The notes beneath the pieces are model-generated. The model saw only the letters and a list, made by a program, of their open reading frames with translations. It did not search any database and was not told the DNA's origin. This document shows positions 35,489 to 49,471 of a stretch of 64,000 nt of DNA, piece by piece. Location: the NCBI GenBank assembly GCA_026874595.1, contig CM049307.1, positions 51,953,370 through 52,017,369 of the forward strand, in the 5' to 3' direction. How positions within the stretch are numbered: the first letter of the stretch is position 1; each line of letters opens with the position of its first letter. The translations under genes and the position numbers were made by a program. This DNA is from Sipunculus nudus. Lineage: Eukaryota > Annelida > Sipuncula > Golfingiida > Sipunculidae.

Positions 35489-35494
35489 AATAAA
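35489..35494 (+). terminator. Candidate polyadenylation signal of gene A
   Basis: AATAAA follows the stop codon by about 480 bases, with no coding exon between. This gives a plausible 3' UTR of roughly 500 bases; other AT-rich hexamers nearby cannot be excluded. Confidence 0.4.
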
Positions 35495-38400
35495 ATAAGA
35501 ATTAAAAATGAAACTGTGGCTTTGTATTCTTTACATTTTTAGTTGACAAACCCTAGGATATGATTCCGATTTGAGAATAACTGACACACAAAAATGTACG
35601 TGTGAATTTTAAACTATTGATGTATACTCTCATTGTCTGGTCATAAGTACACCTCGCTTCCGAGTGAACCACGGTCGTTGGGAACTGATTTTTCACTTAG
35701 CCTGTAAAGCGCTCATCAAGGATGCGGATTGACCTGATTAATTTCGTACACATATGATAACCATCTCGCGCAGATGTTTTTGCGTGATATGCTTTTTAAA
35801 TTATCCTTTTGAAAAAGACGTTGTGTGTACCTGTTTTCAGCTAAATCAATCAAAAACTCTGCTTTGAACAAAGATAAGGTCCGATATACTGGTCATGTCA
35901 ATGTAACTGGGGTGTCCATTTCTCTTAGATAGCCCCAAAAACCGTAACAATTTGAGGCCTGAAGTTTGGAGTCTAGAGACGAGGTTATAAAAGGTTTTAG
36001 TAAAATACAGGTATATCGTGCATGTGAACGTTGCCCTTAGTTTTCTAGGGGAAACCTTTAAAATGTTTCAAGTTATTGTGTAGGATTAGGGTTTTGTAAG
36101 TTGTAAGTTGTAAAAGGACTTAGTCTTCTATATAACGTGTCATGTATAAGCCATGGTACTGCTTTTTATATAAATATAAAACCTGGAAATACATTTAGAG
36201 TGATACCATCACCTTTGTATTACCTATTATGCACAAGGGGTTTCTACAGTTGTTTTCAACATTGTGAATAATTAACAAATTAACATATTTATTGTCGTAA
36301 AAATATAGTTCTACAAAAAGATTGCTTTCATATAAAAACAGCTCAATTCATACTCTTTTGAATTTGGAAGCAGCTAACGGTTAACAATATTGAAAAAAAA
36401 GCTTTAATAATTTTTTTAGTTAATTTCGATTAATGTTCCATTCGATTAATAGTACATTTTAGACTGACATATGTGGCAGCATCCTCAGGTATCTTTACAA
36501 AACAGTCATATTGTCAGTTTGCTTGGAAAGTTCGGTGTGGGGTTTCTTTGAATACTAATAACAGACATATAAACAACCTTACAAAGGGTAAAGTATGACT
36601 TTTTGAAACATTTATGATCTTAAGTTAAATATTATATACACTAACATGTTCAAAGTAACAACTCATTCCGGAATAATGAAAAAGAAATAACATTTCATTC
36701 CACAGTGAACCGAATAGCAAAATTTAAAGCACTGTGACGTCATCTCGGATATATATGTGTCTACTTTATGTCCTTTAAACTGTCAATGACATGAAAGTGT
36801 TCATATTGACACAAATTCATATTGACACACGATATGACTGACGAACTTATCTGGTTATAACAATCCACACTGCATTTCAATCATTGTATCACATCATGAT
36901 GTTTGTGACGGTTTACTTTTGGGAAAAACAAACGAAACAATACATATACTAAAAGACCAAGTGACCACACGCGGAACTCAATATAGCAAAGGGGTGCTTA
37001 TTTTTGGTTTAAGTTCCCTCTGTCTGGTATAGAAAGAATAATATTGAACAAAAATATATTAAGCGCGCTCTACACCGGACGAAGCCTGCTCTAAAGTATA
37101 TGAGGGCATTACGAGGAATACATACTTGGCTCCCAAATTAAAAAATGACAATTGTAAACAGATTACCACGTTCCTGCTACATTTGACTAATGTATATAAA
37201 TTATGGTCTCATTTTGGACTGATCTGAATCTCTGGTAAAGGCTGTCTATTGACACTCGCATGATTATTAGTCGTCATTATTGTATGTATACATTGAGAAT
37301 GTCTATATAATCTTTGGTTCGATTACGACACGGTCCTGCGTTTGCCCTCATGTGGTTCGACTGCAATGGCATATCTTTGCTGATTCCTTTTCATTCAAAC
37401 AGTTATGCACCTATTGCAAAATATAAACGCTAAAATTCTAAATATTATGTCAATACGACTTGAACCATTTGCTTGTCTAGCATACATGCACATAACAGAC
37501 ACCAGGATATAAATAAACGTTTCTTTAATACTTTTACCTAAAATAATATACAATGTGCCCTAATCCCAGATTAAAATTATAAAGTTAAACCTGGTTTATC
37601 TGGAGCGACTGTACCATCTGTGGCACTCTTGGGTCAATCAGGCCATCTGTGCGGACTCAAAGCACTCATGCGCCATATGTCGATCTATCTTAGGACGCTG
37701 TAATTCGCTGATCCCCTGCCGTTCCGAGTCGCCCCCTTCCCCTCACCTGGACTCGCAGGTCCAGGCGAACCCTTGTTCGGCGACCTTTATGATTCTTGTC
37801 GAAGTGCAGATCGAAATACTATTTCGCCGGGTACCTTTACTTCAGCCACCTTCTCCGAAACCATACTGATAGCACTCGATCTTTAGGCATTGTATATGTA
37901 TTATATACGCCCTGCTTTTTTTTCTCCGTATGTTTTTACTTTGTATTCTTGAAATTGATTTCTATCCAACTGCCTAATCGAGCATCGTACACGAAGCAAT
38001 CAAGTGATTAATACTGTACTGTCAAGTTGACCATCTTCGACTTTATCTACTTTCAGCTTATCATATAAATGATATATTTTTAGGCTTTTAAGCCTTCAAC
38101 TTCATTGTTCTGAGCGTTATTATTCTTATTTAGGTGGTTTCTTATAGTTCTTACTTGGATGAAAAAAATAAATGTATTTAAAAGTTGCTATCTAACAACT
38201 GTATCAGTTTGTGATTGCACCCTGTAAAGAGTGAAATATAGTTAAGTATAATACAGTTGCGAACATTTATAAAAATAAAAGTACATAATTATATTCTTCA
38301 GCCCCACTTTCCAAAGTGCACAGATCAGATAAACTTTCTTTGACAGCAACGATTTTGTTTTCCCATTTCACGTGCCTCAGGCTATACCATATAATCAAAT

Positions 38401-38600
38401 TACAGACAGTATGATCAGTGAAAGTGAATACAAAATAGAATAGCTTATATGATCGGTATCTTCGTTTATGTAAAACGATGCAATCCATTGTATGTTTGTC
38501 TTTATATAGTCACAACGAGCATGTTTATTGTATTACTCTAACCCATAAGTTAAACCATTCGGTAAAAGTCATAGTGAAAAGTTTTTTTTTTCATCTTTTA
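35495..38600. other. Spacer between gene A and the second duplicon, no gene seen
   Basis: Mostly AT-rich. An island richer in GC at about 37590-37870 (cgctgatcccctgccgttcc, ctcgcaggtccaggcgaacc) stands out from its surroundings and may be a mobile-element fragment, but its frames are broken and no protein is recognised. Confidence 0.5.
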
Positions 38601-38619
38601 CCCATATTTCTTTCTGAAT

Positions 38620-39960
38620 GCCATTTTGAGACTGCCAAATTACATCTATGTAATTATATTAGTTTCTCAATTGTGGTCTCATCTGATATCCTGGAACCTT
38701 GAGTATTTATTGATAATGACTAGTCCCAACAGTAATTGAAGACTAATGGTCCCACCGGTATTCTTGGAAGTATATCTAAATATATATGGAAGTATTAGGT
38801 GTGTCTTCCTCAAATTTGACACACAAGTTCTTTGAGGATTGTGAAAACTGCGAATCTCAGCCTTGACCATTTTCTTCATTTTAAACCTATGTAGACCAGT
38901 CCTGATTGATTTGGTCTTCACATATGTGACATATCACTTAAGAAGGAACCCTGTGTGTCAGAATTTCAAAGATCAAGATTACATCTTAAGTTAACCTCAA
39001 TTTGGTCTTCAGATTATTACATTCCTTTGGTAATTATTAGCCTATAATGTTATGCTAGTAAAACAAGCGTCATGACCCATAGCCCATATGTTTATTATAA
39101 TGTGACAAAAATGCAAGCGGTTATGATGCCGTGGAACTCTGGTATATTTATTTTTATGCCAGGGACACCAGTTAAACTAGGATATGTTTGTATAACCACT
39201 GGTAAGCGCATGGTGCTTCTGCATTCAAAACACCGATTATCAAAGGACCAAATATTCACTGATTCAGTGTATTGTTTAACTCAAATAACAGTCGTCTGAG
39301 GTATAGCGATGGGTATATGCCCATATGCCGTTTCGTCTCTCTGTCTATTCGCCAGTCTGTTAGCAGGGCAAAAACCATAGCATAAGGCCAAGAGAGCTCA
39401 ATCTACATATGCAGACAGACAGTAACAGCTTAAATTCAATTGTATGGGCGAAGCATGTTTCAACACCTCCAACTGTTTTGGACCAGCTGGATAATTGTTA
39501 GGAATTCAATATATAGACTTGTCTTGATATTGTTATCTGCAGTAGCACATTCGTGTGGCACTATTTCTGATACTTTGATTTGTTTACATATTTCGCCCTT
39601 TCTCTTGTTTATGACAGATTTCAGGCACTGATCCACCTTTCAGCAGGGCAGTTTTGTATTCGTAGTATATAGGGAGCTCTTTCAAAGCTTCTTCGAATAA
39701 CATCAGGGTAATCAATATTAATCGATGTGTATATTTTTATGTACTAATGTTGCTGAAGAGCCTTTTTGCTACAGTTGCACCACATTCACCACTTCCTATC
39801 TTTACGCATTGTTACTTTCTTCTTTGAACAAAACTATTTCTGAGAAGAACAGATTGTTATATCCTTTTTTTGGGGGGGGCACATATCCGATTTATTGTAC
39901 ACATTACGTTCAAGCTTGGCATGTGGACAGGTGATAGCAATTAATTAAGTCTCTGAGGTT
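38620..39960 (+). repeat. Duplicon segment, copy 2 (pairs with 1130-2480)
   Basis: See the copy 1 entry for matching phrases. Its position 3 kb after the gene A 3' end places the junction between the two tandem units near 38.5 kb. Confidence 0.7.
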
Positions 39961-39964
39961 TTCA

Positions 39965-40480
39965 GTTCATGAAGGTGGTCTTCCACGTCGACTGCAGGCA
40001 CGCTCTTTACTGACAAGGCCGACGCAGGATCTACAGGTCCCGTTGAAGTAGCTGGTGCAGCAGGTGAATGGCTTACCCTCCTCTGTCGGTGTTCCTCAAG
40101 GGTGGCCTTAGGGGTGTTTTCGGAGGAGGAAGCAGTCCTGCTAATGGTGTTCCGCCAGGCTTCACGGTCTACTACAAGTGTAGACCTCCAGCATTTGTCG
40201 ATGTGACAGCCACTGAGGCACTTCTTCAGACAGCCTTTTAGGTCTTTTTTTTCCGTTTTCCTTCCTCACGGTGACCGGTGAAAAAATAACCGTACATGAT
40301 GATCTTGGGCATGCGACGATCTTCAATCCGGGAAAGGTGCCCTGCCCAGCGAATGATTTTAATTTTGAACGTTGTCTCCGTTCTTTAAATGTTTCTTAAC
40401 TCAGTTCTCTCAACAATGCCCCTCTGGTTGTAATTTAGATGGTACCAATACATATCCGAGCTGCTTCAACTGAGCTGATT
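39965..40480 (-). mobile_element. LINE 3' end remnant (reverse transcriptase C-terminal region)
   Basis: The reverse strand reads IIRWAGHLSRIEDRRMPKII and then MYGYFFTGHREEG, followed after a frameshift by DLKGCLKKCL, HIDKCWRSTLVVDREAWRNT. This is the typical end of endonuclease/reverse-transcriptase proteins of non-LTR retrotransposons. Frameshifts and loss of the rest show it is dead. Confidence 0.75.
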
Positions 40481-41728
40481 CTAGTAAAGAAGCCTCCAAT
40501 TATGTATAGTTGTCAAATCCCACACATGTGTATTCAAGATTCGGTCTAAAATAAGATGTCAAGAGACACTATATTGTGCATCTAATTAATAAATATCTAA
40601 ATTGAGTATGCAAACATAAACCTTTGAATTTTTCCGCCGAATACTGCTAATATGCCAATGTTTAATGTTTGATAAGCCCTTGATATGTGTATTCTTGAAC
40701 CTATTTGACAGAAACGGAATCCTAGTACAGTATATAAACTCTCTTTTTTACAAATTTATATAAAAAAGACACTGAAACATTTTTGAATATCATTATTGTG
40801 ATATATTGAGCAAAAAAGCACGCAATATCGCAGAACACTCGCAGAAACATGAAAGAGTAAAACCAGGTTGACAAAAATATCCATTTAATTAATCCATCTC
40901 ATCCCAGCATGCACCGCGCCGTTTAAGGCGTAGTTAATACCCATTACAAACTATAGATGTCGTTAGCTGTAGGTTCCAGGACACCACACTCTTCAACGCC
41001 CTAAAGAATTCATGCAAAGTGATATCGTATCTAAAGTTCGAGTAAATAACTTAGCTTAATACGATAGTTGAATATATAATATCCGAATATAATCACTACA
41101 CAATTTAGTAGCCCAATCTAACTACTGGTCTACGAGTTCTGCTTGATCTACGTAACACATTCCCCTCTAGCTTTGGCTCTCTTGCCGATGCGGCATCACG
41201 TGGCTCTAATGGCGAAGCAGCCTCATTTTGTACACTTGGAGAACCACATATCTGACACCCGGGTCATTGATTCACTTCTTACAAAACATTACCGTAATTT
41301 TACTTAATATGACATCTATATGTATAAGTATATTATTTTGATTTTATATGACACGAAAAAATGCCAATTCGATCTCTTGACACTCAAATGTTTGACGACA
41401 AAGTGTAGACGCATTTGTTAAGTAAATAAACCCCATATTTTCATTTTGCTTTACTTACGACTACATTTACTACCCCCTCCCCCTCCCAAACACACACACA
41501 CACACTTACATTACAAGTCCAATTTCCGTAACAGCTAAAGCATAATCTTGAAATTTTGAGTCCCTCTCTTTAAAAGTAAATTGTATAATCAAACAAGGGG
41601 TCAAATAACCAAGGCTCACGAGTGATCATTTTGCATATGACAATACAGGAAAGATAAAAATAGTTCTCAGGGGCGTAGCCAGGATTGAAGGAGGGGAGTG
41701 GGCCGAAATATTTGGCAAAGGCAATTGA

Positions 41729-41779
<51 letters not shown>

Positions 41780-41782
<3 letters not shown>

Positions 41783-43656
41783 GCTTGGGTCAAGTACAAT
41801 TTTTTAATTAAAAAAGCAATTTTTCTGAATATTTATTGATAAAACAATTACCTATATTATTCACACTGTTTAACAGTCAGATATCAGTACTGGTACACAA
41901 AAAAGTGGGTTGATGCTCGAATTGCTGAAAGTGGTTTTTTTTTTTTGTTATACTAGGTAATCCAGTGTGAAAGTCTTGATGGCCTTTCAGGATTTATATA
42001 CAATATTACACTGTCGTATTTCAGTACAAACGAAATGGTGCTTCGATGCACTTTCTGAATCTGCCAATTCTGTCACTTATTATATTATGGCTTTAGAGTC
42101 TCTGTACTAGTCTGTCAGGTGTATAAAACTCACAGCTGATCATCTAAAAAGTCCACCTGAGGGTTGTGTATAGTTCAGCTGTGACAACTCAATTCCAGAT
42201 TTACTCATTACCAACTAGTGGTGGGCCGATCAAGTTTTATCGAAAGTCATTCAGTTTCCTGCCACTTTCAAGGGCTCGATTAACAAAGGCAACTATCGAT
42301 TACATCATAATCATGACTTTTTTTCCCAGAATGCCTATTATCTTATAGGCTAAAATTATTCTTCCATTTTTTACAACATTCCGCGCTTCAAATAATGAGT
42401 CTTTGTTCCCATATTAACTTTCGTATGTAACTGAGTATAACACAGTAGATGAGAGAACAGAGGACTTAATAAACCACTGTGAACTGGCCTGGAGCTGCTG
42501 AATTAGCGTGGAGTTTTGTAACAAGATGTACATTGCACAGTATGGGTGGTATGGCGTTGAAATGCTCCATAAATTCCCTAGGTCTATGCAGCAAGGTGAT
42601 GTCCTGGATAGTGGTTTAATTCTTAATTATTATAAATAATTAAAATGAAACTTTGAAAAGCATATCTTACTGATAATAGGAAAAGATAAAAAAAAGGCAA
42701 AACTTCTTTTCTTTAGGTAGAATTACTAAGACATGCGGGCTGGGTTAAGAAAGTACAGTTTCACAGATAATTGCATATTTCTTTATATTTGCCTGAACCG
42801 ATTACTAATTGATAATCAATCGGTTTGCTTAAACCGATGATCGATGATGAAAAAGGAACCGACTCCCACCACTAATACCAACCTGACCTTCTCAGTTACC
42901 ACGACTAATTAGCCTTGTGCATGAGCAGATGTAACCTGGGACAAACTTACTCAGCAGAACTATTAAGTGGGTAGTGTTTCAACAAGCTTTTCATATAATC
43001 AGGTCTGAGGATAGACTATTACAGCTTTTTCCATGTAAGAGTAATAATAATAGATAAAAAAAATTGAGCTGTAATAGTAATAGTAATAGAAACAGAAGGC
43101 AAAGTAATAGAGTAATATATATAACTTTCTTTTACATCATGTGAGCCCCTTGATCATGAAGCATGTCAGCAAATAATGCTGAACAGACTCAGTTCTTGTC
43201 CAGTAATTGCCTAGGATGTGCCTATTATGGAGGCAAGCTTGGACCAGCTGCCACATTGCTGGTAACCATTGGTGCATATTACATAATAGTACTGGACAGA
43301 GTAGGTCACCGCCAAATAAGCTACCTGGCACAATCTGATCTTTGACTAGTAAACCATGGATAAACAGAGGCATGTTTGATGTTAAATAGTGTAGGCTATT
43401 ATTATTGTGACATGTACATCTTGCCTCACATCCATCAATCCATATGCTCTGTATTCAAAATAATTTAAAAAAATACATGTACTTGACTTGTACTTGAAAT
43501 GTACTTGATTTTTCAAGTACAGTTTTAGCAAGTACAAGTACAGTACAAGTACTGTACTTGGTAAAAAGTACCAAGTACAAGTACAGGCCAAGTACTGAAA
43601 ATTTTGTACTTGAGTACAAGTACCAAGTACAAGTACATGTACTTGACCCAAGCCTG
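41780..43656. mobile_element. Non-autonomous hAT-like transposon, 1877 bp
   Basis: Perfect 19-bp terminal inverted repeats, CAGGCTTGGGTCAAGTACA at 41780-41798 and its complement at 43638-43656. Both sides are flanked by ATATATAT, an 8-bp duplication as hAT makes, though the left side lies in an (AT)n tract so the site is ambiguous. The right end (43480-43640) is packed with AAGTACAAGTAC/GTACTTG subterminal repeats on both strands, typical transposase binding arrays. No transposase frame was recognised; the small frames inside match nothing known to me. Confidence 0.82.
42216..42874. mobile_element. Nested small hAT-like MITE, 659 bp
   Basis: Ends TAGTGGTGGGCCG and (complement) TAGTGGTGGGAGTCGG. 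Flanks ttaccaac (42208-42215) and ataccaac (42875-42882) agree at 7 of 8 positions, fitting an 8-bp target duplication. It lies wholly inside the larger element, so it inserted later. It encodes nothing. Confidence 0.72.
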
Positions 43657-46600
43657 ATATATATAAAAAAAACTTACAATAATTCCTCACACTATATTGA
43701 TGGTTAATTCCAATTAGAAATTTCCGTTGTACAGAATGAAAAAAAGGTGACACATGGGTCACGGCGCTCAGGTAAATTTTGTTAAATTTCAGCAAATGCA
43801 GAATATACTTATTCCCATTGTTATTGTTTTTATATATTATTATTACATAAACTTAGAGAAAAATGATTCTGTTATTGGTGATAATCAAATACTGTATGAT
43901 ACTAATACTCTGACATGACTACAATGGAAAAACCATGCAGTATAGGTTTTTAAAATACCGTGTTGCATATGAAATATTTACAGATAGACACAGGTAGACA
44001 AAAACGACTGATAGCTTTTTTTACTTTCTGCTAAGGCAGGGAAATCTTAAGTTAATATTTAACCCCTTTTTAGCATGTCAATGTATTGCAGGGGAGCAAC
44101 GATTTATTTAATGAATAAATTTTATAATATTGAATTTTCATATTTACGAATATGACAAATTTGTAATACAAAAAAAAATATGCAAATATAGGTTAATTTA
44201 GAAATATAAGCTGCATCATTATTTATTCTAAGTTTGGTCAGTTCAAATTGTGCATACACATTTTTTTCTACTTTTCTAAATCATAAAATGCTTTAACTAA
44301 ATTTAAAAGTTTTTTTTAAAGATGAAACACTAAAAAATGGCATATTCTTGATTATTCTGTGAATCACTATTCCCAAAAAAGGTTTGTACATGGGATTTTT
44401 AGTTCAATGTACATGCTTCATTTTACTAAGGTAATAAAAAAATAGTAAATTTAATTAAAAAACCCTTTTCAAATCAGGTATAGACACTGCTGGTTGGAAT
44501 AGAAAAAAAATAATATCATTATGCTAAATATTATCTATAATTATATACTGGCACACATGTTGAAAAAGAAAGCAAATAGTTTTAACTCTTCTGTTGCAAG
44601 GAGTTCCTCTCAACATGTACAGCGAAACGTTTATAGCCAAACCAGACACTATTGATTCAACGTGCACTCATTGTAACCCCTTGTAATACAAAAAAAAATC
44701 CTTGATCTATAATTTGTCTAACTAAATAAAATTTAACATGGAAAATTATAACATATAACATAACTTATTTAACATCCTCTCCATGGAGAGAGGGGTAGGG
44801 GAGACTGTAGGGGAAGCCTAGCTCTGCTTAGCAACGGGAGCTAGCTGCGTTGATTGAAGTAAGTTCCAATATAGGTGACTAGGCGAGGGCTCCGACACTA
44901 ACTGCACACCCACGGGCTGGGTTGAATTGATATAAACTATACTTGACATGTTGTCTGAAAACTTAAATAAAAGCTACCGTATTTGAAGAATTTCTCTCAG
45001 ATTTCAATTGAATAAATCATGATATGTTTTTTTTTTCTCTCAGAGAAAAGTAAATGATCAGTTCTTACAGGGAATAAATGTCCATGGTCAAATTCGGGCA
45101 AAATTTAAGGTTTTGATAGTCGTATTATATTTATGCAAATAACTATCTGATTTAACTTCTGGCATACGATTAAAGTTTCATTCGATAAACTTTTAATCTT
45201 GAAAAAAAAACACCTTAAGCTTTAACAGTTTCGATGTTTATTGAGAAAATATATTTCCTGATGTTTTGACAAATTACATTATGTTCAGATCCAAACCTTC
45301 TAAAAATTATGCAAAATTGAATAATTGTTTGCATGTACACAGGAACAATATAGACGATTCTCTATGCCAAATATAAACAAAACGTGTGTTGTTTTAAAAA
45401 GGAAACTCTTGAAGTGTAACAGCAGGTTTTTACGGGAAAACATGTTTTCCTTAATTTTTTCAATGGAGCAAAGTCACAGTGACCCAGTTTTGGGTTTTGA
45501 AGGATAACTTTATGACATCTAACTGTATATTGAATTTTGTATTCCTAATTTACCTGTTTCAACGGACGGCAGGACCATCGCTATAGTTCAGATTACTTAT
45601 AGTCACCTCAGCTACAAATATGTCTGCAGGATCAAACCTAATGAAATGAAGAAATAAGTCCCGAATCTGCCGATATCAGAGACATGGATTTTCATGGTTG
45701 TATTTTTAAAATGTTAATCATTATTAGACTGAGTGAAATTCCGGGAGAGTAAAGAATACCCCCTGCGCCCCCCCCCCCCCCCCCCCCCCCGGCTACGCAC
45801 CTGGTTCCTTTAAAACAAGGAACGTTCCGATGGTATGTTCCAATTAGCACAGGTGTAATGATTAGTTCAAGCAGACAACAGGCCACACGGCATAATCACA
45901 TAATAGGCATTAAATAACAACTTTTAAATAGGGTAAACCCTTCAGGTAAACAAACAAGGAAAACGCTTATAAACTCACCTAAAAGGTAGGTGATGACACC
46001 AAAGCTGGATCGCAATGCACATGAACCATCATACACAGGTACACAGAAATTTTGTAACCTTTTTTATTAGAAAAGTTGTTACCGGATGACCGATGACAGA
46101 ATCAGTGATAACAAAGCCATTTTGAAAATAATTCAGCTCAATCTATATTGATTTAATTTTCCCTGCACCAAAAAAAAAATAACTCTTACATGCAAATAAA
46201 AGTTAAATATTTTTTTCTCATCTTGGTATAAGAAACAAAATAAATATTTGTTCGTTGGAAGTCAGCTGGCGTCGCCATTATGTGAGGAGGAACCCATCTG
46301 TGTAATTTAAATGTCGGTCGATCACCCTCAAGAATGTTATCAATCGCCCTTCAATATATATATATGTGTGTGTGTGTGTGTGTCTAAAGAGTTTGATGTG
46401 TCAATATTGAAGGATCTATATACGCAATTGGGTTTATTCTTGACAAAGGTTTATCTGCATTCGTTCAGATTTGACCTTTGCAATTCGGCACACGTTTTAG
46501 ACCTATGTTCGGATCACCAGAGAGGCTTAATTAGACCTATAAATAAGACCGGTGAGATATCTTTCAACAAAACATGTTGACCTTATAACCTCAGAAACAC

Positions 46601-47118
46601 TCCAACGCGAGACATGTTAGCGGATGGCCGGATCAATAAGCCTTATAAACTCCTGTTGAAGTACATATGTATATTCATGGGTAATGGTATATGAATGTAA
46701 ACAATGGACAAGAACATTCGGATACACAATAACGTTGCCCAAGAAAACTAAATTTGTACAAAAGATTTTATTGAAATGTTCATTTCAATTAATAGTGATG
46801 ACGGTCCAACTGTGCTGGGTGCTATTGAACAAAATTTGCATTCATACATAAATACAAAACAATATGAGTGGCTAAACCCTAAGCAACATGGAATATTATT
46901 TACATGGTAAAAAATGTTAAGGCTGGCTCATAAACCGAATTCATATCACATAATATGAACATATATGGGCGGCGGACAAATCCACCTGACAGGAAAAACT
47001 GAAGTAAATGGAGTTACGAGTAAGGAACATTTATCTCTCAGGCTAAGACAGAATGGAATAATGAGGCCTAATAATTAGGTATAGTCCAGATGAGAGAAAA
47101 TCCGTATTTTAATACACC
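43657..47118. other. Intergenic, AT-rich, no gene seen
   Basis: Contains a partial plus copy of the 1-830 repeat family (45470-45620, with aagtcacagtgaccca), a C tract at 45771-45790 next to ggctacgcacctgg, and (AT)n(GT)n at 46354-46383. A cagggggcgtag-like end also occurs at 41671, possibly another MITE terminus. Confidence 0.5.
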
Positions 47119-47486
47119 ATTTTAATACGTAAATGTATATCTGCAGAAATCCATTCCAGTTTCGGACAACGCGATAGGGCAGTGTCACACACTTCCTCTC
47201 ATTTTACATCCTGGCGTCAACCAGACCCGTTAACTACTGCACCTGCGGACCTTGGGTTGGTAATCGTCCCCACTGCTCGGTCATACCACCGAGGAACCCC
47301 CGAAAGGTGCACACGTTTGTGAATGAAACACGGCCGTTGATCACAGCCTTCCCATTATGCCTGCAGAGCGCTCACCCAGGTGGGGGCCGACCGTGAAAAT
47401 CTCACCGCCTCGACTGCGATTCGAACTCGAACCCACGATCTCCCGGCTTTGAGTCATGTGCTCTACCCCTGAGCCACAGAAGCCGG
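47119..47486 (-). repeat. tRNA-derived SINE copy 4
   Basis: The reverse strand begins ccggcttctgtggctcaggg, with gagatcgtgggttcgagttcga as B-box region, and runs through the full family body to a taatac-rich tail. Flanks share tttaatacacc, an imperfect target duplication. Better preserved than copies 1 and 3, close to the 11114 copy. Confidence 0.85.
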
Positions 47487-47754
47487 TGTAAATTTAATAC
47501 ACCTGGCAAAATATACAGAAATGGTGAGATTTGGTTTAGAGTCATTCTATACGTCATGCTCATAGTGATATCAGATATTTCATACTTTGGCATTGTGGCA
47601 TTTAAATGGTGGCGTTCTCGCCGTAAATATAAATGTGTCAGGGCTTAAGGCCCATTATAAACCGAAGTGGCGTGACTTATACAGACACAGGACCTGTGGT
47701 TATCAATAATGTGGCTCGGGTGACATTTTACTTAAACTTTTACGGTGCTTACAT

Positions 47755-47758
<4 letters not shown>

Positions 47759-47805
<47 letters not shown>

Positions 47806-47884
47806 GAAACTGTCGAAAAGACCAACCGCACCTTAAAAATAAGGAAATACATAATGTATTATATATATATATATATATATATAT
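47759..47884. repeat. (AT)n microsatellites
   Basis: Two tracts, 47759-47801 and 47859-47884. Overlapping open frames on both strands are repeat translations. Confidence 0.95.
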
Positions 47885-48956
47885 TTTCTTGTTTTTATTA
47901 AGGTGTATATTAAGGTACATTTTCTATAGAATGTGCCTCAGAATACTCCCTTTAGAGTGCTTATTTTACATTTGTTCCGCCATATACACGAATATGTGGG
48001 GGATACCTCTGATAACCTCCTAATTTATTCCATTTTATTTATTATTATAATTATATAATATGCATAATCCATATAACAGAAGTGGGGAGATATGCGGGGA
48101 AAATCAGCGCCACCCAGGGGCCTTCCTCTTTCGTAATTGCAAGTTTTGCATGTATGCAACACGCCCCTCCCCGCCCCCCCCCCCCCCGCTCCTACCCCAT
48201 CCCTCACCTTCTCTCCTTTTCTTGACCTCGCAATGTGACCCGGCCCCTTCCACAACTCCCCCCCCCCCCACACACATTTCAAAATTCTGTATTCGCCCCT
48301 GTTCTCAATATCTCTATTTTGGCGGAGAGACAAAGAGTTTGTTATTTTGGAAGTATAAAGCCATACGTTAAAAATATACACATAAGCCTACATCGAATCA
48401 ACAGTCCTTCTTAATCTAGCTGAGAGAAAGTATTTTAAAAAAATATGTAAAGAGTGTATGTTTTCAACATTTGAGCCTTTCGTACCCATGCACTGTTATA
48501 CAAGCATGTGACAAATGATTAAACATGTTATCTTAAAACCATCAGTAGTATATTTTCGTTTTGTGAGACGAATTAAAAAATGCGAAGAGTTTCCATGTCC
48601 TGCCATGTCTTAATAAACCCTGTTATTTTAACCAGACGGTGTTGTTTTTTGAATGAAGCTGAGACGGAGGGTTTAATTTCTATAGGGCGTAAGGATCTTT
48701 TTCCTTACCAAATTTTAGTTTATTCTATAAACGGCATTCAATTCTGGTAATGAATAACCTGAGTGATCCTGGCAAGAAGAATTTTGTACCATATTAAATA
48801 AATAAAATTTTGAATATTTGCAACAGATAAACCAAAATAATAATTTTGTTATGTAGCAAGAAAACTAATAATAATATTTCATATAGTTTCAGTATCCTTT
48901 TATATGACTAAAATATTATGGGTGATAATTATTTTATATATTGCATGGTTTTATCT

Positions 48957-48957
48957 G

Positions 48958-49003
<46 letters not shown>
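48957..49003. repeat. (AT)n microsatellite
   Basis: About 22 units with one interruption. Confidence 0.95.
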
Positions 49004-49009
<6 letters not shown>

Positions 49010-49471
49010 CCGTATTCAATATTCCGACCTTGCTACATATGTGACCTTTAAACGATCATATGATGCACGTACGATGATCGCAATATTAAATTAAGCGAAA
49101 ATTATATATATGTATATTTGTGTTTGTGACTGCATCCTGTGCCTCCACAACAGACCCCGTGGACCCTATAACATTTTAGCGTCTGGAAACCTATAATATT
49201 ATAGGGCTTAGGATCGCCTAGCGCCCTCCTATTAGCCCTCCTCCTATGGCATTATCACTGCAGTGAATGGCATTAGATGCTGTTGATAACTGCAGCTGAT
49301 ATACCCATGCTTAATTAGCTACCACATGATGCGACCTGCTGCAGCAAGAGCGTTCTGCTGATGAAAGTGACCATTGTCATATCACGCGCACTCAACCGTT
49401 CTTCATAGCGGCCGCGCAATGCTCTAATAGACTAGCGGCCAACCTCCCAAAAGAGGCTTAGAAATAGGTGT

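Noticed and set aside
43382-43795. 137-residue minus-strand frame
   Set aside because: It reads through the GTACTTG subterminal repeats and right end of the hAT-like element; not a transposase.
48025-48381. Gly-rich frames on both strands
   Set aside because: They follow C/G tracts (48174-48187, 48260-48270) and have no homology or splice context.
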